A stretch of 64,000 nucleotides of DNA from Streptomyces sp. ICC1 (lineage in GTDB: Bacteria > Actinomycetota > Actinomycetes > Streptomycetales > Streptomycetaceae): NCBI RefSeq assembly GCF_003287935.1, contig NZ_CP030287.1:7882869-7946868 (forward strand). Reading direction: 5' to 3'. The position numbers and the translations under genes were made by a program. Shown here one piece after another: positions 44,801-53,104 of this stretch. The first letter of the stretch is position 1. Each line of letters begins with the position of its first letter. A model generated the notes under the pieces. That model ran no database searches. It was not told the DNA's origin and saw only the letters and a program-made list of their open reading frames with translations.

Positions 44801-46551
44801 GCACCACCTCCGACGAGGACCGCACGGCCCTCACCGCCCTGCTGGAGACCTGGGCCGACCAGCCGTTCGCCGCACGCGGCGGGCGCTGGCGCACCGGGGC
44901 CGGCGGTCACGCAGGCACTCCCGCCGTGCGGCCCGCCGACGACGCGGCCGACGCCGCTACGAACGACGCCCCTGGGAACGACGCCGCTACGAACGACAAC
45001 CCCGCGGCCGACGCCCCTGCGGACGACGCGGTCCGCACCGTCGACCGGGACGACGCGGGGCGACTGCCCCTGCTGCTGGACCTGTTGGCCCGGCGCGGGC
45101 CCCTCGCCCTGCCGTCCGAGGCGGTGGAGGCCTTCGCACGGCGTACGGGCGTCCGGCGGGCGATCGCCACCCTGGTGCTCGGCGGTCTGCCGCACCGCGC
45201 CGACCACGACGAGCACCTCAAGACGCTGAGGGCGGCCCCGTACAAGGCGAACAAGGCGATGGCCCGGGAGTACGACGGGCTGCGCCACCGTCTCGGCGAC
45301 GGCGGCTGCCGGGCGGTGCTCGCCGCGGGCGTCCCGCAGGAGCCCTCCGAACTGTGGGAGCCGGACGGGATGACCGCGGCCGCCGAGCGGATGGCCGACG
45401 CGTGGGCAGGGCTCCTCGGCGCCACGGAGTACGTCGACGAGGACCTCGCCGCCGCCCTGGAAGCCGATCTCGGGCTGGGCTCCGGCTGGGCCCGCGCCCT
45501 GACGGGCGGCCCGGAAGCCGCCGGCCGGAGCGTGCCCGCGGCCGGCGGCATCCTGGTCGGCGCCGTGAACGGCGGGCTCTGCCTCCACCACGCCGAGGCC
45601 GACGGCAGCGCCGGGCGTCCGGTCTTCGTGCAGCACCCCGTGCACGCGGCCCCGGCGTCCGTCGTCGCCTGGGCACTGACCGAACTCCCGGCCGGCCATC
45701 CGGCGGCCGCCGCGGCCGCCTCGGTGCACACGGCCCTGCGGGCCCGGATGGACGACCCGCGGACCCTCATCCCGCTCGGCCGGCACCACGCCCTGGGCCG
45801 GGCCGTACCAGGAGACCCCGCCTTCACCCCGTACGAGGGCACCGTGCTGCCCTGCCCCCGGCCCCTGTACCGCGAGGACACCGTGGTCTCCACGGCCCAC
45901 GACGACGGGCTGTTCGTGGTGTCGGTGCCCGGCCGCGACGTGTTCCTGCGGCCGGCCGCCCTCGCCGAACCCGCCAGGGCCGAGCGGGCCGAGCGACTGT
46001 GCGCGACCCTGGACCTGCCCGAGCTGCTGGCAGGGATCCGCCGGATCCAGGCGGTCCGCGGCGGGGCTCCGGACCGGATGTTCGCCCGCGCCGCCGACAC
46101 CCCGGTCCTGCCCGGCGGCCACGAGCTCAACCCGGCCCTCAGCGTTCCGGAGCTGGTGGCCGAGGTGGGCGCCGTCCTCGGGGCGGGCGCCGACGCGGCC
46201 GCCCTGTACCTCCAACTGCTGGCGCTGGCCCGGCCCACCGACCAGAACGTGCGCCGCTGGAACGGCTGGACGGCGGCCCGGCACAAGGCGGCGCAGGCGG
46301 AACTGGTGGACGCGGGCGCGGTGGAGACCGGGCGCCGGGCCCGCGCCGGCCGGACGGCTTTCGTTCCCGGCCCGTGGACCGACCTCAAAGCCCCGCATCT
46401 GCCCCTGGAAACCGTCAAGCTCGGCCCCCACGGGGTCACCGTCGGACGTTCGGAGCCGGAGCTGCCGTTCCTGCGCCTGCTGTCCCCGGTCCCGCCGCAC
46501 GAACTGTTCGCCGAAGCCTGGCACGCGGCCCGCCGGGGGACGGCCTCGTGA
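41884..46551 (+). CDS. Giant uncharacterised protein (1,555 residues)
   Basis: ATG at 41884. No signal peptide, membrane helix, Walker motif, or recognised catalytic motif. The first ~280 residues are helical and repeat-like (AAAWLRVLLRSGAADAAAAG, VLARTVGAARGKAVPDTLLD), suggesting a scaffold solenoid. A middle part (about 490-760) is beta-rich with many Trp/Gly (YAGGQFLVSWSTDPAHAFGS, GGSIQGGLGYQFETRDGSGR) and may be a propeller-like domain. A low-complexity stretch of Asp/Ala/Asn pairs lies around 44930-45030. The C-terminal ~350 residues include a possible winged helix (LARPTDQNVRRWNGWTAARH). I do not recognise the family, and no partner gene is close. Confidence 0.85.
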   Translation: MNHAVPLPSDPSHSEAYADWARAHDQGAEDAARGLLADVRDRISRAYPKAGRALDELSGLARPLPPAHLPWYWDTVAHRLAAWDTRTAGRAYTLARTAEREHDLPVDPAWRRRNVLLLARSGALPVKELSGHQTWLAAESEPIAAHEEFVRVLAAWAASPGELPADLARRIRASARAAGLDGSEEARVLARTVGAARGKAVPDTLLDAVAALLADHPQDDDVLAALLDVFPESRNDAAAWLRVLLRSGAADAAAAGRITPEGGPAAWLARYTRAYSHHRVPYGGVARQPMPEELFDLVTRFAPRLRAADTPVTLHEDRWRWPGLDADLLDVCLAEGIAVVDPGESVRLSFWGDGSRRDLKALAADPVFGPRLEGTVHAGLRGGGTAITRLPENPGIATEVHARVESLLGALAGGGLAAADEAVEELAGLLDRPTATALDGIEEALAALAPAGPLARALRGGLPEELCWPALEEARAALAPEEVAGVTCTWPVLTVYGRSKAVAVAPGSVRATAGFTLPEDAAHHVVHYAGGQFLVSWSTDPAHAFGSLAFWSDRPEEVFVPARTYGLRPYGGSIQGGLGYQFETRDGSGRHDGERVLRPGGREGIHHHDFQMSDGTRFWSSEVFSGCKGWARVDPVTGDRAADHTLPEFHGSADLPPGTAFFGDQLTLAALPPDAPASLLGQDGELTGCRVLHRTPYAGPSPTEFLLEGVDGRRARYRSGRPGRRPWGIIRLPQGGEDAVLAGETAIRCHAAEHNSLLWEAGGFPGPDAARRGRPSGHGVGPFPPPAFWHFLTPRHAASSAALRVLGGDTVRAILDAAVRTGDHEARRDDDTLRDDDTLRDRVARLLPGVSEPRVVDGVVRAARLAADVLRRREELSRRVGIMRAGPAVVLRRAIPDTALAPALGGLLPQIRPYGSYLPGAHPATLTAVAAEGRHLRGEIDEETRQLALPATPAPWTALIGSIDAVAWRTAVRTTSDEDRTALTALLETWADQPFAARGGRWRTGAGGHAGTPAVRPADDAADAATNDAPGNDAATNDNPAADAPADDAVRTVDRDDAGRLPLLLDLLARRGPLALPSEAVEAFARRTGVRRAIATLVLGGLPHRADHDEHLKTLRAAPYKANKAMAREYDGLRHRLGDGGCRAVLAAGVPQEPSELWEPDGMTAAAERMADAWAGLLGATEYVDEDLAAALEADLGLGSGWARALTGGPEAAGRSVPAAGGILVGAVNGGLCLHHAEADGSAGRPVFVQHPVHAAPASVVAWALTELPAGHPAAAAAASVHTALRARMDDPRTLIPLGRHHALGRAVPGDPAFTPYEGTVLPCPRPLYREDTVVSTAHDDGLFVVSVPGRDVFLRPAALAEPARAERAERLCATLDLPELLAGIRRIQAVRGGAPDRMFARAADTPVLPGGHELNPALSVPELVAEVGAVLGAGADAAALYLQLLALARPTDQNVRRWNGWTAARHKAAQAELVDAGAVETGRRARAGRTAFVPGPWTDLKAPHLPLETVKLGPHGVTVGRSEPELPFLRLLSPVPPHELFAEAWHAARRGTAS

Positions 46552-46605
46552 CGGGACGGGACGGGACGGCGAGGCGCGCGGCGCGGCCACGGCGAGAGTC
46601 GACGG

Positions 46606-47634
46606 CTACGGTCGTCCCGATCGCCCTCCGGTCACCCGCAGTTCCCCACCTGTGAACACGCCCTCGAAACCGCCCCCATGGAATCGGGGCGAGGTCTGGT
46701 GGTAGCGCAGGTTCCCCGCGCTGATGTCCTCCAGGCGGTCGCAGTACTCGTCGGCTTCCGGTGTCAGGGCCCAGCGCGAGCGGAGCGCGACGTACTGCCG
46801 TTCCGTCTCCTCGATCGTCCCGACGAGTCTGTCCAGGGCTTCCTGAATGCCCAGGCCGTAGGCGTGTTGCAGCACCGAGACGGCCTGGACGTGCGCCTTC
46901 TTCCCGTTCCTGTCGTTCCACTCCTTCCGGAACGAGTACAGGTCGTTGACGAGGCAGCAGTGATGCGCCGTCAGCCGGTCGAGTTGGCCCCGCTCGGTCG
47001 ATTCCCATTCGTCCGCGGAAAGGTTTCGCTCCAGCAGCGCGGGGATGGTCGCGGTGAACAGCGGGACACCGAAGTTGACGTGCCGGTACTCCAGGTACTC
47101 TCCCCACCCCATGCGGGGCGACCGGATCGCGTGGTCCTCCCGGTACTGCGCCTGCGCCATGTACGCGATGCGCCGCAGGAAGTACCGGGCCAGCGATTCC
47201 GGGAGCTTCTCGGCGATCGTCATGGCCGCCGTCAGGTTGTACCGGGGCAGTCCGTCGCCCCAGTCACCTGCGGTGAACACGTCGTCGGCGTGCGACTGCC
47301 GGAAGAGCAGTGTGACCGTGCGTTCCCACAGCCGTTCGGCGCTGCCGGCGCCGCTCGTCCCGTACAGGGCCTCTTGCTTGTTCTCCATGACCGTGTACAG
47401 CGCGTTGAAGCGGCACCAACGGGTCAGCAGGTCGGGATCCACGTCGGGGAAGCACAGCGCCGCCCACGTCGTGTAGTTGTCGGTCGGCACCGGCGCCGGC
47501 ACGCGCGGGTCGTCGCTGAACAGCCCGAAGGCCCACGCGTTCGCGCCGGCGTCCATCTCGGCGGAGTGGTGCGGGTTGATGCGCCAGCGAAAGCCGGTGC
47601 GCACCGGGGGAATGGTGAACGTCTGGGTTCCCAT
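46606..47634 (-). CDS. Class I terpene synthase with altered Asp-rich motif
   Basis: 342 residues, ATG at 47634 with GAAGGAAGG upstream. The NSE metal motif is intact (VNDLYSFRKE), as are the pyrophosphate-sensor Arg in EYLEYRHVNFGVP and the C-terminal RY in GNLRYHQTSPRF. In place of the usual DDxxD/E about 90 residues in, the sequence reads LYTVMENKQEALYG, with Glu-Asn instead of Asp-Asp. Thus one magnesium cluster ligand set is changed. It could still cyclise a prenyl diphosphate with two metals, or have a different activity. No adjacent P450, methyltransferase or prenyltransferase is seen. Confidence 0.85.
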   Translation of the reverse strand: MGTQTFTIPPVRTGFRWRINPHHSAEMDAGANAWAFGLFSDDPRVPAPVPTDNYTTWAALCFPDVDPDLLTRWCRFNALYTVMENKQEALYGTSGAGSAERLWERTVTLLFRQSHADDVFTAGDWGDGLPRYNLTAAMTIAEKLPESLARYFLRRIAYMAQAQYREDHAIRSPRMGWGEYLEYRHVNFGVPLFTATIPALLERNLSADEWESTERGQLDRLTAHHCCLVNDLYSFRKEWNDRNGKKAHVQAVSVLQHAYGLGIQEALDRLVGTIEETERQYVALRSRWALTPEADEYCDRLEDISAGNLRYHQTSPRFHGGGFEGVFTGGELRVTGGRSGRP

Positions 47635-47761
47635 GGCCTTCCTTCGTGGCGCTGACCTCCACCAGAAGATTCCCTGCGGGGCGCACGCCACACCCGTGAC
47701 ACGACCCTGCCCGCTCAGGATGCAGCGCGCACGGCTCGGGTACGGGTTGCCGCACGGCGGC

Positions 47762-48932
47762 TCACGGAGCGGCTGGGGCGGAATGCAGTAGCACCTCCCG
47801 TACCTCCGCGGCGATCGCGCTCTCGTTCTGCTCGAACGCCGCGCCGGTCAGCTGGTTCGGGTCGGTGGGCAGACCCGTGAGCACGGGCGTGTGCAGGTGG
47901 CCGCCGGGCAGCCGGGGGCTCAGTTCGGTCCGGAGCCGGTTGGAGCGGTAGGCGACCTCGTTGGAGAGGTAGCCGCCGCCTCCGCCCGCAACGGCGCGGG
48001 AGCCGGGGGTGGGCCCGTCCGTGCGGTCCACGGGGCTGTCCTGACCTGCGGGGATCTCGCTGACTTCGGTGTTCAGCAGCACCGGGTACGGGCTCTGGAC
48101 GGCGGTCATGGCGTCGGTGGGGAGGGTGGTCCGCAGGAATTCCGCTCCCGGGCCGAGACCCGGCGCCGTGACGGGGTGCGCGTACGTGCCCCCCGAGAGT
48201 GCGTCGGCGTTGTCCGGGTACGGGTCGGCCGACCGGGCGCGCCCCGCCCACGCCTCCAGCGTGAAGATCCCGGGGTAGCCCTGGCTGATGCTGGTGATCA
48301 TGTCGGCGGCACGCGGACCCGCCGCGAGACGGGGACCGTACGCGCGCTCCACGATCCCGGCGTCGAAGTCGGCGTAGCGCACGGGCAGGACCACGGCCCG
48401 GATCTCCACGGGGGTGCCGTCGGCGAGCGTGAGGCGGCGTCCGTTGAGCTGGAGGACGGCGGAGCCGGAGGGGTTGGCCCGGCGCAGTTCGGTGTCGAGG
48501 CCGAAGGGGTCGAATCCGCTGACGAACAGGCGCCGCACGCCCGGGGTGCCGCGGAAGTCGTTGGCTGTCAGACCCCGCGAGGCGTCCTCGAAACGGGACC
48601 GCAGGGCCGACCGGTCGACGGGGAACCCCGGCTTCCAGTCCGCCAGTTGTACGGTCATCCGCAGTCGGGTCCAGTACAGCGGGCGGTCGTCTCCGGCCGC
48701 CAGGTCTCCGCCGGGGCGGCGCCCTTGCGCCCTGTTCACGGCGGCCTGCCACAGGGCCTCGCCCCAGGCGTCGAGGAGCCGGCCCGCCTCGGCGGCGTCG
48801 CGCGCGGAGCAGAGCGCGGTCGGGAAGCGGCGTACGAACTCGCCGAACGCGGCGCGCTCCGCGAAGGCGGCGGTCCGCGGATCGGCGAGGCGCGCCTGCT
48901 CGGGGTCGCGGGTGGCGGAGGGGTTGGCCGAA
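47762..48932 (-). pseudogene. C15-like (pyroglutamyl peptidase I type) protein, 5' part missing
   Basis: About 390 residues remain. The core reads FVSGFDPFGLDTELRRANPS, the first C15 signature, later SISQGYPGIFTLEAWAGRAR. The position of the catalytic cysteine reads GGYLSNEVAYRSNRLR, with Ser where Cys is expected in YLCN, and the His region is PGGHLHTPVL. A long N-terminal extension (FGEFVRRFPTALCSARDAAE and more) precedes the core. The start and any signal peptide are absent: the frame is cut near 48932, where an MFS fragment begins. If the Ser is real it may be an inactive or serine-based form; the family's secreted actinobacterial branch needs comparison. Confidence 0.7.
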
Positions 48933-49127
48933 GGCCGTTCGCGCTGGAGTGGATCCCCCGCCTCGCGGCGTTCTCCCTGGCCGGGACGATGGTCGACCGG
49001 CACGGAACCAAGCGGGTCTTCCGCATCGCCTCCGTGCTGCGCGCCCTGGTAGTCCTCGCCGCCGCCGTCATCCTGCCTTCCCAGGCCGCAGGGCCGGCAC
49101 AGACGATCAGCGCGCTGGCGCTCGCCC
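48933..49127 (+). pseudogene. MFS transporter fragment
   Basis: The plus strand reads FALEWIPRLAAFSLAGTMVD, RHGTKRVFRIASVLRALVVL and AAAVILPSQAAG. This is the first helix-loop-helix of an MFS permease (loop GTMVDRHGTKRV fits the Gx3DRxGxR motif). Only about 65 residues exist; both ends meet unrelated genes. An assembly insert is likely. Confidence 0.6.
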
Positions 49128-49130
49128 CCA

Positions 49131-49625
49131 CCCCCGGCCCCGGACGAGGGCAGCGGCAGCGGTGCCACCGTCCCCGGCGACAACACCGCCGCCGCCCTCG
49201 TCGCGGTGAACTGCGCCGACGACCCGGACCGCGGCGACGCCAAGGCCTCCCCGGCGACCGTCGAGCGGGAGCTGGCGGAGCTCGCGCCGCTCTTCCTCGC
49301 CGCCTCGCCCGTCTTCGGGCCGCGCCAGCTGATGACGGTCCTGTCCTGCTACGGGCGCCCCGCGGGCACCGATTTCATCCGGAAGATCGACCGCCCGGCC
49401 GGCATCCCGCGCATGCTGCTCGTCGGGACCCGCGGCGATCCGGCCACCCCGTACGAGTGGACGGAGGAGACGGCGAAGCGGCTCGGCAACACCGTCGTCG
49501 TGGACTACAAGGGCGACGGCCACACCGGGTACGTGGCCTCCTCCTGCGTGCGCGGCTACGTGGACCACTTCCTGCTCGACGGACGGCTCCCGTCCGGGAC
49601 ACGGTCCTGCCCCGCCGGGGAGTGA
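49131..49625 (+). pseudogene. TAP-like S33 alpha/beta hydrolase, C-terminal fragment
   Basis: Reads NTAAALVAVNCADDPDRGDA, then PRMLLVGTRGDPATPYEWTE (catalytic Asp), VVVDYKGDGHTGYVASSCVR (catalytic His) and ends RSCPAGE. This is the TAP_C domain of secreted tripeptidyl-aminopeptidase-like hydrolases. The nucleophile half is missing upstream. The 3' end is natural and convergent with the lipase at 49658. Confidence 0.75.
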
Positions 49626-49657
49626 GGACCCCCGGCGGGGCAACCAACCTTGTACCG

Positions 49658-50836
49658 CTAGCAGTTGGGGCGGGCCGAGCGGCCGGCGAACCGGTCCGCG
49701 AGCCAGTTTCCGGCCGCCAGGGACTGGGTGATCACCCCGCTGACGTGCTCACCGAGCCAGATCGTGTCGAACTCGAGGTTCGCGCCCTTCGCGCACCAGT
49801 CGGAGCGCAGCCGGCTGCCGACGGCGTACGGGATGAGCTCGTCGCCGAGCGCGTGGTACTGGTACACCGGCGCGGCCGGGGCGGTGCGCCCGAGCTTGCT
49901 CTGGTTCAGCCGGGCCTGCCAGTCCGGCTGGGCGAGCGGGTTGCGGGTGGTCAGGTCGGAGATCCGCTTGAAGGAGCCGGCGACGGCGTCGATGGCGACG
50001 CAGTTCTCCTTCATGCCGGCCACCAGGGCCTTGCCCGCCGGGTTGAGGTAGGAGTCGAGCTTCAGCTCCGGGAAGGCCGCGTCCTGGCCGGCGGCGGCCA
50101 TGAAGATGAGGCCGGAGCCGTAGGAGCCGTTGTTGAAGTCGGCCACCTTGAGGAGATCGGCCGGGACGCCGCCCGTCGCGGTGCCCTTGACCTGCAACTC
50201 CGGTGCGTACGAGCCCTGCAGCTCGGCGGCCCAGCTGCTGGCCTGGCCGCCCTGGGAGTAACCCATGATGCCGACCGGGGTGTTCGCGGACAGCCCCGTC
50301 CCGGGCAGGCGGGTGGCGGCGCGGGCGGCATCGAGCACGGCGTGCCCGGCGGAGGGGCCGACGGTGTAGGTGTGGACGCCGGGGGTGCCGAGGCCCTCGT
50401 AGTCGGTGACGACGACGGCCCAGCCGCGCAGGGTGAGCTGCTGGATGAGGTTGGCCTCCATGGAGGTGCCGTACGGGAGGTTGTTGCTCGGCGCGCAGGA
50501 ATCGCCCATGCCGACGGTCCCGACGGCGTAGGTGATCAGCGGGCGCGGGCCGGTGCGGCCGTCCTGCGGGACGATGACCGTGCCGGAGACGACGTTGGGG
50601 GCGCCGTCGGCGGTGGTCGAGTTGTAGTGGATCTTCCAGGCCTTGGTGTGGGTGGGCTGGCCGGGCAGCGGGTGGAAGGCGGACGGCACGCTGCTCACGA
50701 TGTCGCCGGGGCGGGCGGATTGGCCGGTCCGGCCGGACTGGCCGGCCTCGTCGTCCGCGCGTGCGGTGGTCGCGGGGATCGCGGCCGCGAGGGCCAGGGC
50801 GGCCACGGCGGCGAGGGCTGAGCTTCGGATGCGCAT
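49658..50836 (-). CDS. Secretory (LIP family) lipase
   Basis: 392 residues. A signal peptide ends at TARADDE. The nucleophile elbow is VGIMGYSQGGQASSWAAELQ; the acid and His lie in YQYHALGDELIPYAVG and WLGEHVSG. It also has LITYAVGTVGMGDSCAPSNN and VVVTDYEGLGTPGVHTYTVG, regular in this lipase family (fungal LIP-like). It should cleave acyl esters outside the cell. Start chosen at the ATG before MRIRSSALAAVAALALA, just ahead of a promoter-like gap. Confidence 0.92.
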   Translation of the reverse strand: MRIRSSALAAVAALALAAAIPATTARADDEAGQSGRTGQSARPGDIVSSVPSAFHPLPGQPTHTKAWKIHYNSTTADGAPNVVSGTVIVPQDGRTGPRPLITYAVGTVGMGDSCAPSNNLPYGTSMEANLIQQLTLRGWAVVVTDYEGLGTPGVHTYTVGPSAGHAVLDAARAATRLPGTGLSANTPVGIMGYSQGGQASSWAAELQGSYAPELQVKGTATGGVPADLLKVADFNNGSYGSGLIFMAAAGQDAAFPELKLDSYLNPAGKALVAGMKENCVAIDAVAGSFKRISDLTTRNPLAQPDWQARLNQSKLGRTAPAAPVYQYHALGDELIPYAVGSRLRSDWCAKGANLEFDTIWLGEHVSGVITQSLAAGNWLADRFAGRSARPNC

Positions 50837-51100
50837 GGGGCGGCTCTCCCGATGGGTCCGGTGGGGGTAGGTGAGGAGACCGTAGTGACCGACCGGTAGG
50901 AAGGTCGCTGACCGCACAGCTCACCTTTCCTGACCCGGGACCTCATTCACCTTGTCGGCGTAGCCGCGGGTGCGGTACAAACGCGCGACACGCGGGGATG
51001 GAAACCGGCCAGGTGGATGCTTGCTTCTCCTTGCTCTTCCTCGGCCTTCCTCGCCGCATTTATTGGCATGAACACACCATTTGGGGGAGTTGTGGCCGTT

Positions 51101-51592
51101 GTGACACGCGGGCAGAAGTTCAAGAACCGGGCGAGCGCGAGCCTGGTCCTCGCGGGAATCGGGCTCGCCGTCTTCTTCTTCGTCGGGATGGCCTCCCAGC
51201 AGCCCACCGGCTGGGGCGCGGCCTACGCCTTCGCCGAGCCCGTCACCGTCCAACTCCCGAGCAGCTGCGGAGTGGAGACCGTCGTGGGCCGTAGCGGATC
51301 GGCCAAGAGCACCAGCAAGTGCGGGGGCACTTCGTGGACGGCCGACGGGAAGGCCCGGACCGGCACGCTGTACTCGTACGCGGACGACATCGGCCGCGAC
51401 GGCTCGGGCAAGCTGGCGTACAAGGGCGAGGCGCGGGCGCTGGGCGACCGCGCGTACGGCGAGCCGGCGCTGTGGATCACCGTCGTCCACGTCACGGCCC
51501 TCGCGGTCGCCGCCCTGGGCGCGCTCGCCCTCCTCGTGTCGCTGCTCGCGGCGGCGCTCCCGCAGCGGGGCGGACGGCCCCAGCGCCACTGA
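51101..51592 (+). CDS. Membrane protein of unknown function
   Basis: About 163 residues; start uncertain among GTG 51092, GTG 51101 and ATG 51068, with a GGGGGAG site at 51082. Two membrane helices (SLVLAGIGLAVFFFVGMASQ and the C-terminal LAVAALGALALLVSLLAAAL) bound an extracellular loop of about 85 residues containing two cysteines that could pair. No family recognised. Confidence 0.65.
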   Translation: MTRGQKFKNRASASLVLAGIGLAVFFFVGMASQQPTGWGAAYAFAEPVTVQLPSSCGVETVVGRSGSAKSTSKCGGTSWTADGKARTGTLYSYADDIGRDGSGKLAYKGEARALGDRAYGEPALWITVVHVTALAVAALGALALLVSLLAAALPQRGGRPQRH

Positions 51593-51626
51593 GCGCGCGG
51601 GCGGTCATTCGGCCACGGGCCAGGCG

Positions 51627-52115
51627 CTAGGGGCCGAAGTCCGTGGCCGTCAGGGTCAGGAGGCTCTCGCCCGGCTTGAGGGTGACCGCGTCGGCCTCCG
51701 TCACGTTGCGGCCCAGCAGGAACCAGTCCGACTTCTCGTAGCTGAGGGGATGTGAGCCGTCGGGGTCCGGGTGCCAGCCCAGGCGCTCCAGCTCCGCCGC
51801 GATCTTCGGCAGGGCCCGCTCCGCTTCGGGGGTGGCGAGGACCGCGACCCAGCCGGCGGAGCTCGGATTCGGGACCCCGTTCGGCACGCCGGTGGTCTTC
51901 CCCTTGGCCGGGTCGAGGCCGGCCTTGCGGATCGCTGCCTGCAGCTCGCGGTCCACGGTGTTCCGGTCGACGTCCTGCGCCCGGGAGTCGGAGTCGGAGT
52001 CGTCGGCCGTGCAGCCGGACAGCGGAGCGGCTGCCAACAGGATCGCGCAGGCCAGGGCCCTTGTGGCGATCCCGGACGTCCTGGACGTCCTCGACGGCTT
52101 GATGCGTTCGCGCAC
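51627..52115 (-). CDS. Small lipoprotein of unknown function
   Basis: 162 residues from GTG 52115 with a GGGAG site. Signal peptide with lipobox PLSGC at about residue 30. The mature part is hydrophilic and has ERALPKIAAELERLGWHPDP and SYEKSDWFLLGRNVTEADAV. I recognise no domain. Convergent with the membrane protein at 51101. Confidence 0.75.
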   Translation of the reverse strand: MRERIKPSRTSRTSGIATRALACAILLAAAPLSGCTADDSDSDSRAQDVDRNTVDRELQAAIRKAGLDPAKGKTTGVPNGVPNPSSAGWVAVLATPEAERALPKIAAELERLGWHPDPDGSHPLSYEKSDWFLLGRNVTEADAVTLKPGESLLTLTATDFGP

Positions 52116-52205
52116 GGTAAAGCTCCCACCCTGGTTGGTCAGGAGGGGAGTCTCACACACCCGCCCCCGGACCCGCGGGCCCGGGCGGCGGCCGTGGCGC
52201 AGCAT

Positions 52206-52337
52206 CTACTCCTGGTCGGTCTGGTCGGCCGGATCGGCCGGCGGAACCGCCGAACCATTGCTCCCGTCCCTTCCCCATGCGGGGCGGCCGGGAGCGGGCT
52301 TGAGCAGACTCCGGAGGAGGGCGAAAATCTTGTTCAC
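52206..52337 (-). CDS. Possible 43-residue small protein
   Basis: GTG at 52337 gives VNKIFALLRSLLKPAPGR followed by an Asp/Pro-rich tail. The amphipathic start looks peptide-like, but the ribosome site is weak. Low confidence. Confidence 0.3.
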   Translation of the reverse strand: MNKIFALLRSLLKPAPGRPAWGRDGSNGSAVPPADPADQTDQE

Positions 52338-52386
52338 GAGCTGACTTTCTGTCGCATCTGGCGGATGGAGCCGCCAGAGCGCCACG

Positions 52387-53061
52387 TCAGGCAGCGAGCT
52401 CCAGCAGCATGTGCCGAGCGCCGAACATCCGGTTGCTGGTCCGGCTGTCGCACACGGCTGGGGGCACCGCATCCGCATCCGGTGCCCGCGGCACGCGCGT
52501 AGCCGCCCGCCGCAATACCCCGCAGGGCAGCGTCGGCAGCACGGGTGGGGTCCACGTCAGGTGAGCGGAGCTCCATCCTCGGAGCCCGAGCAGGTGGCCC
52601 AGCTGTTCCAGGGCGGCGGCGATGTACTCGCGCTCGTGCGCTTGGAGCCGGTCATGACGGCTGAGCAGGGCCTGGGCCCCCGACAGGGCGGACAGCTGCG
52701 GCAGGGCAGGCCCGGCCGGCAGGGCAAGCTCGTCCGGCAGGCCGTACAGCCACTCTTGCAGTGCGCCTACGCGGGTGTTGCCCTGGTGCAGCAGGATGCA
52801 GAAATCACCGCTGTCGCCGACGGGAACGACGTGGTCGAGTCCCTTGTGTACCTCTAGCGCATCGTGGTCAGCGGCAAGGAGGGCGAGCCGGAAGAAGGCC
52901 AGCTTCTTCGCCGTCAGGCCCTGCCAGGAGGCTCCGTAGATCTGGCTCACAGAGACACGGAGGGATGTACTCGGCGTTCCGTGTACGCGAGACGACGTCA
53001 CGATGGTGGCGCCGTCCAACCCGGCACCGCCCGCGGAAATTTCAACAGCACCCTCGGCCAC
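52387..53061 (-). CDS. Hypothetical protein
   Basis: 224 residues from GTG 53061. The middle section has ASWQGLTAKKLAFFRLALLA and VVPVGDSGDFCILLHQGNTR, then a leucine-rich helical stretch (ALPQLSALSGAQALLSRHD). No signal peptide or familiar motif. It may be a small regulator or chaperone; function unknown. Confidence 0.5.
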   Translation of the reverse strand: MAEGAVEISAGGAGLDGATIVTSSRVHGTPSTSLRVSVSQIYGASWQGLTAKKLAFFRLALLAADHDALEVHKGLDHVVPVGDSGDFCILLHQGNTRVGALQEWLYGLPDELALPAGPALPQLSALSGAQALLSRHDRLQAHEREYIAAALEQLGHLLGLRGWSSAHLTWTPPVLPTLPCGVLRRAATRVPRAPDADAVPPAVCDSRTSNRMFGARHMLLELAA

Positions 53062-53104
53062 GCGCCAACCCTACGCCTCCGTACCGACGTTGCTGGTGTC
53101 TGCC

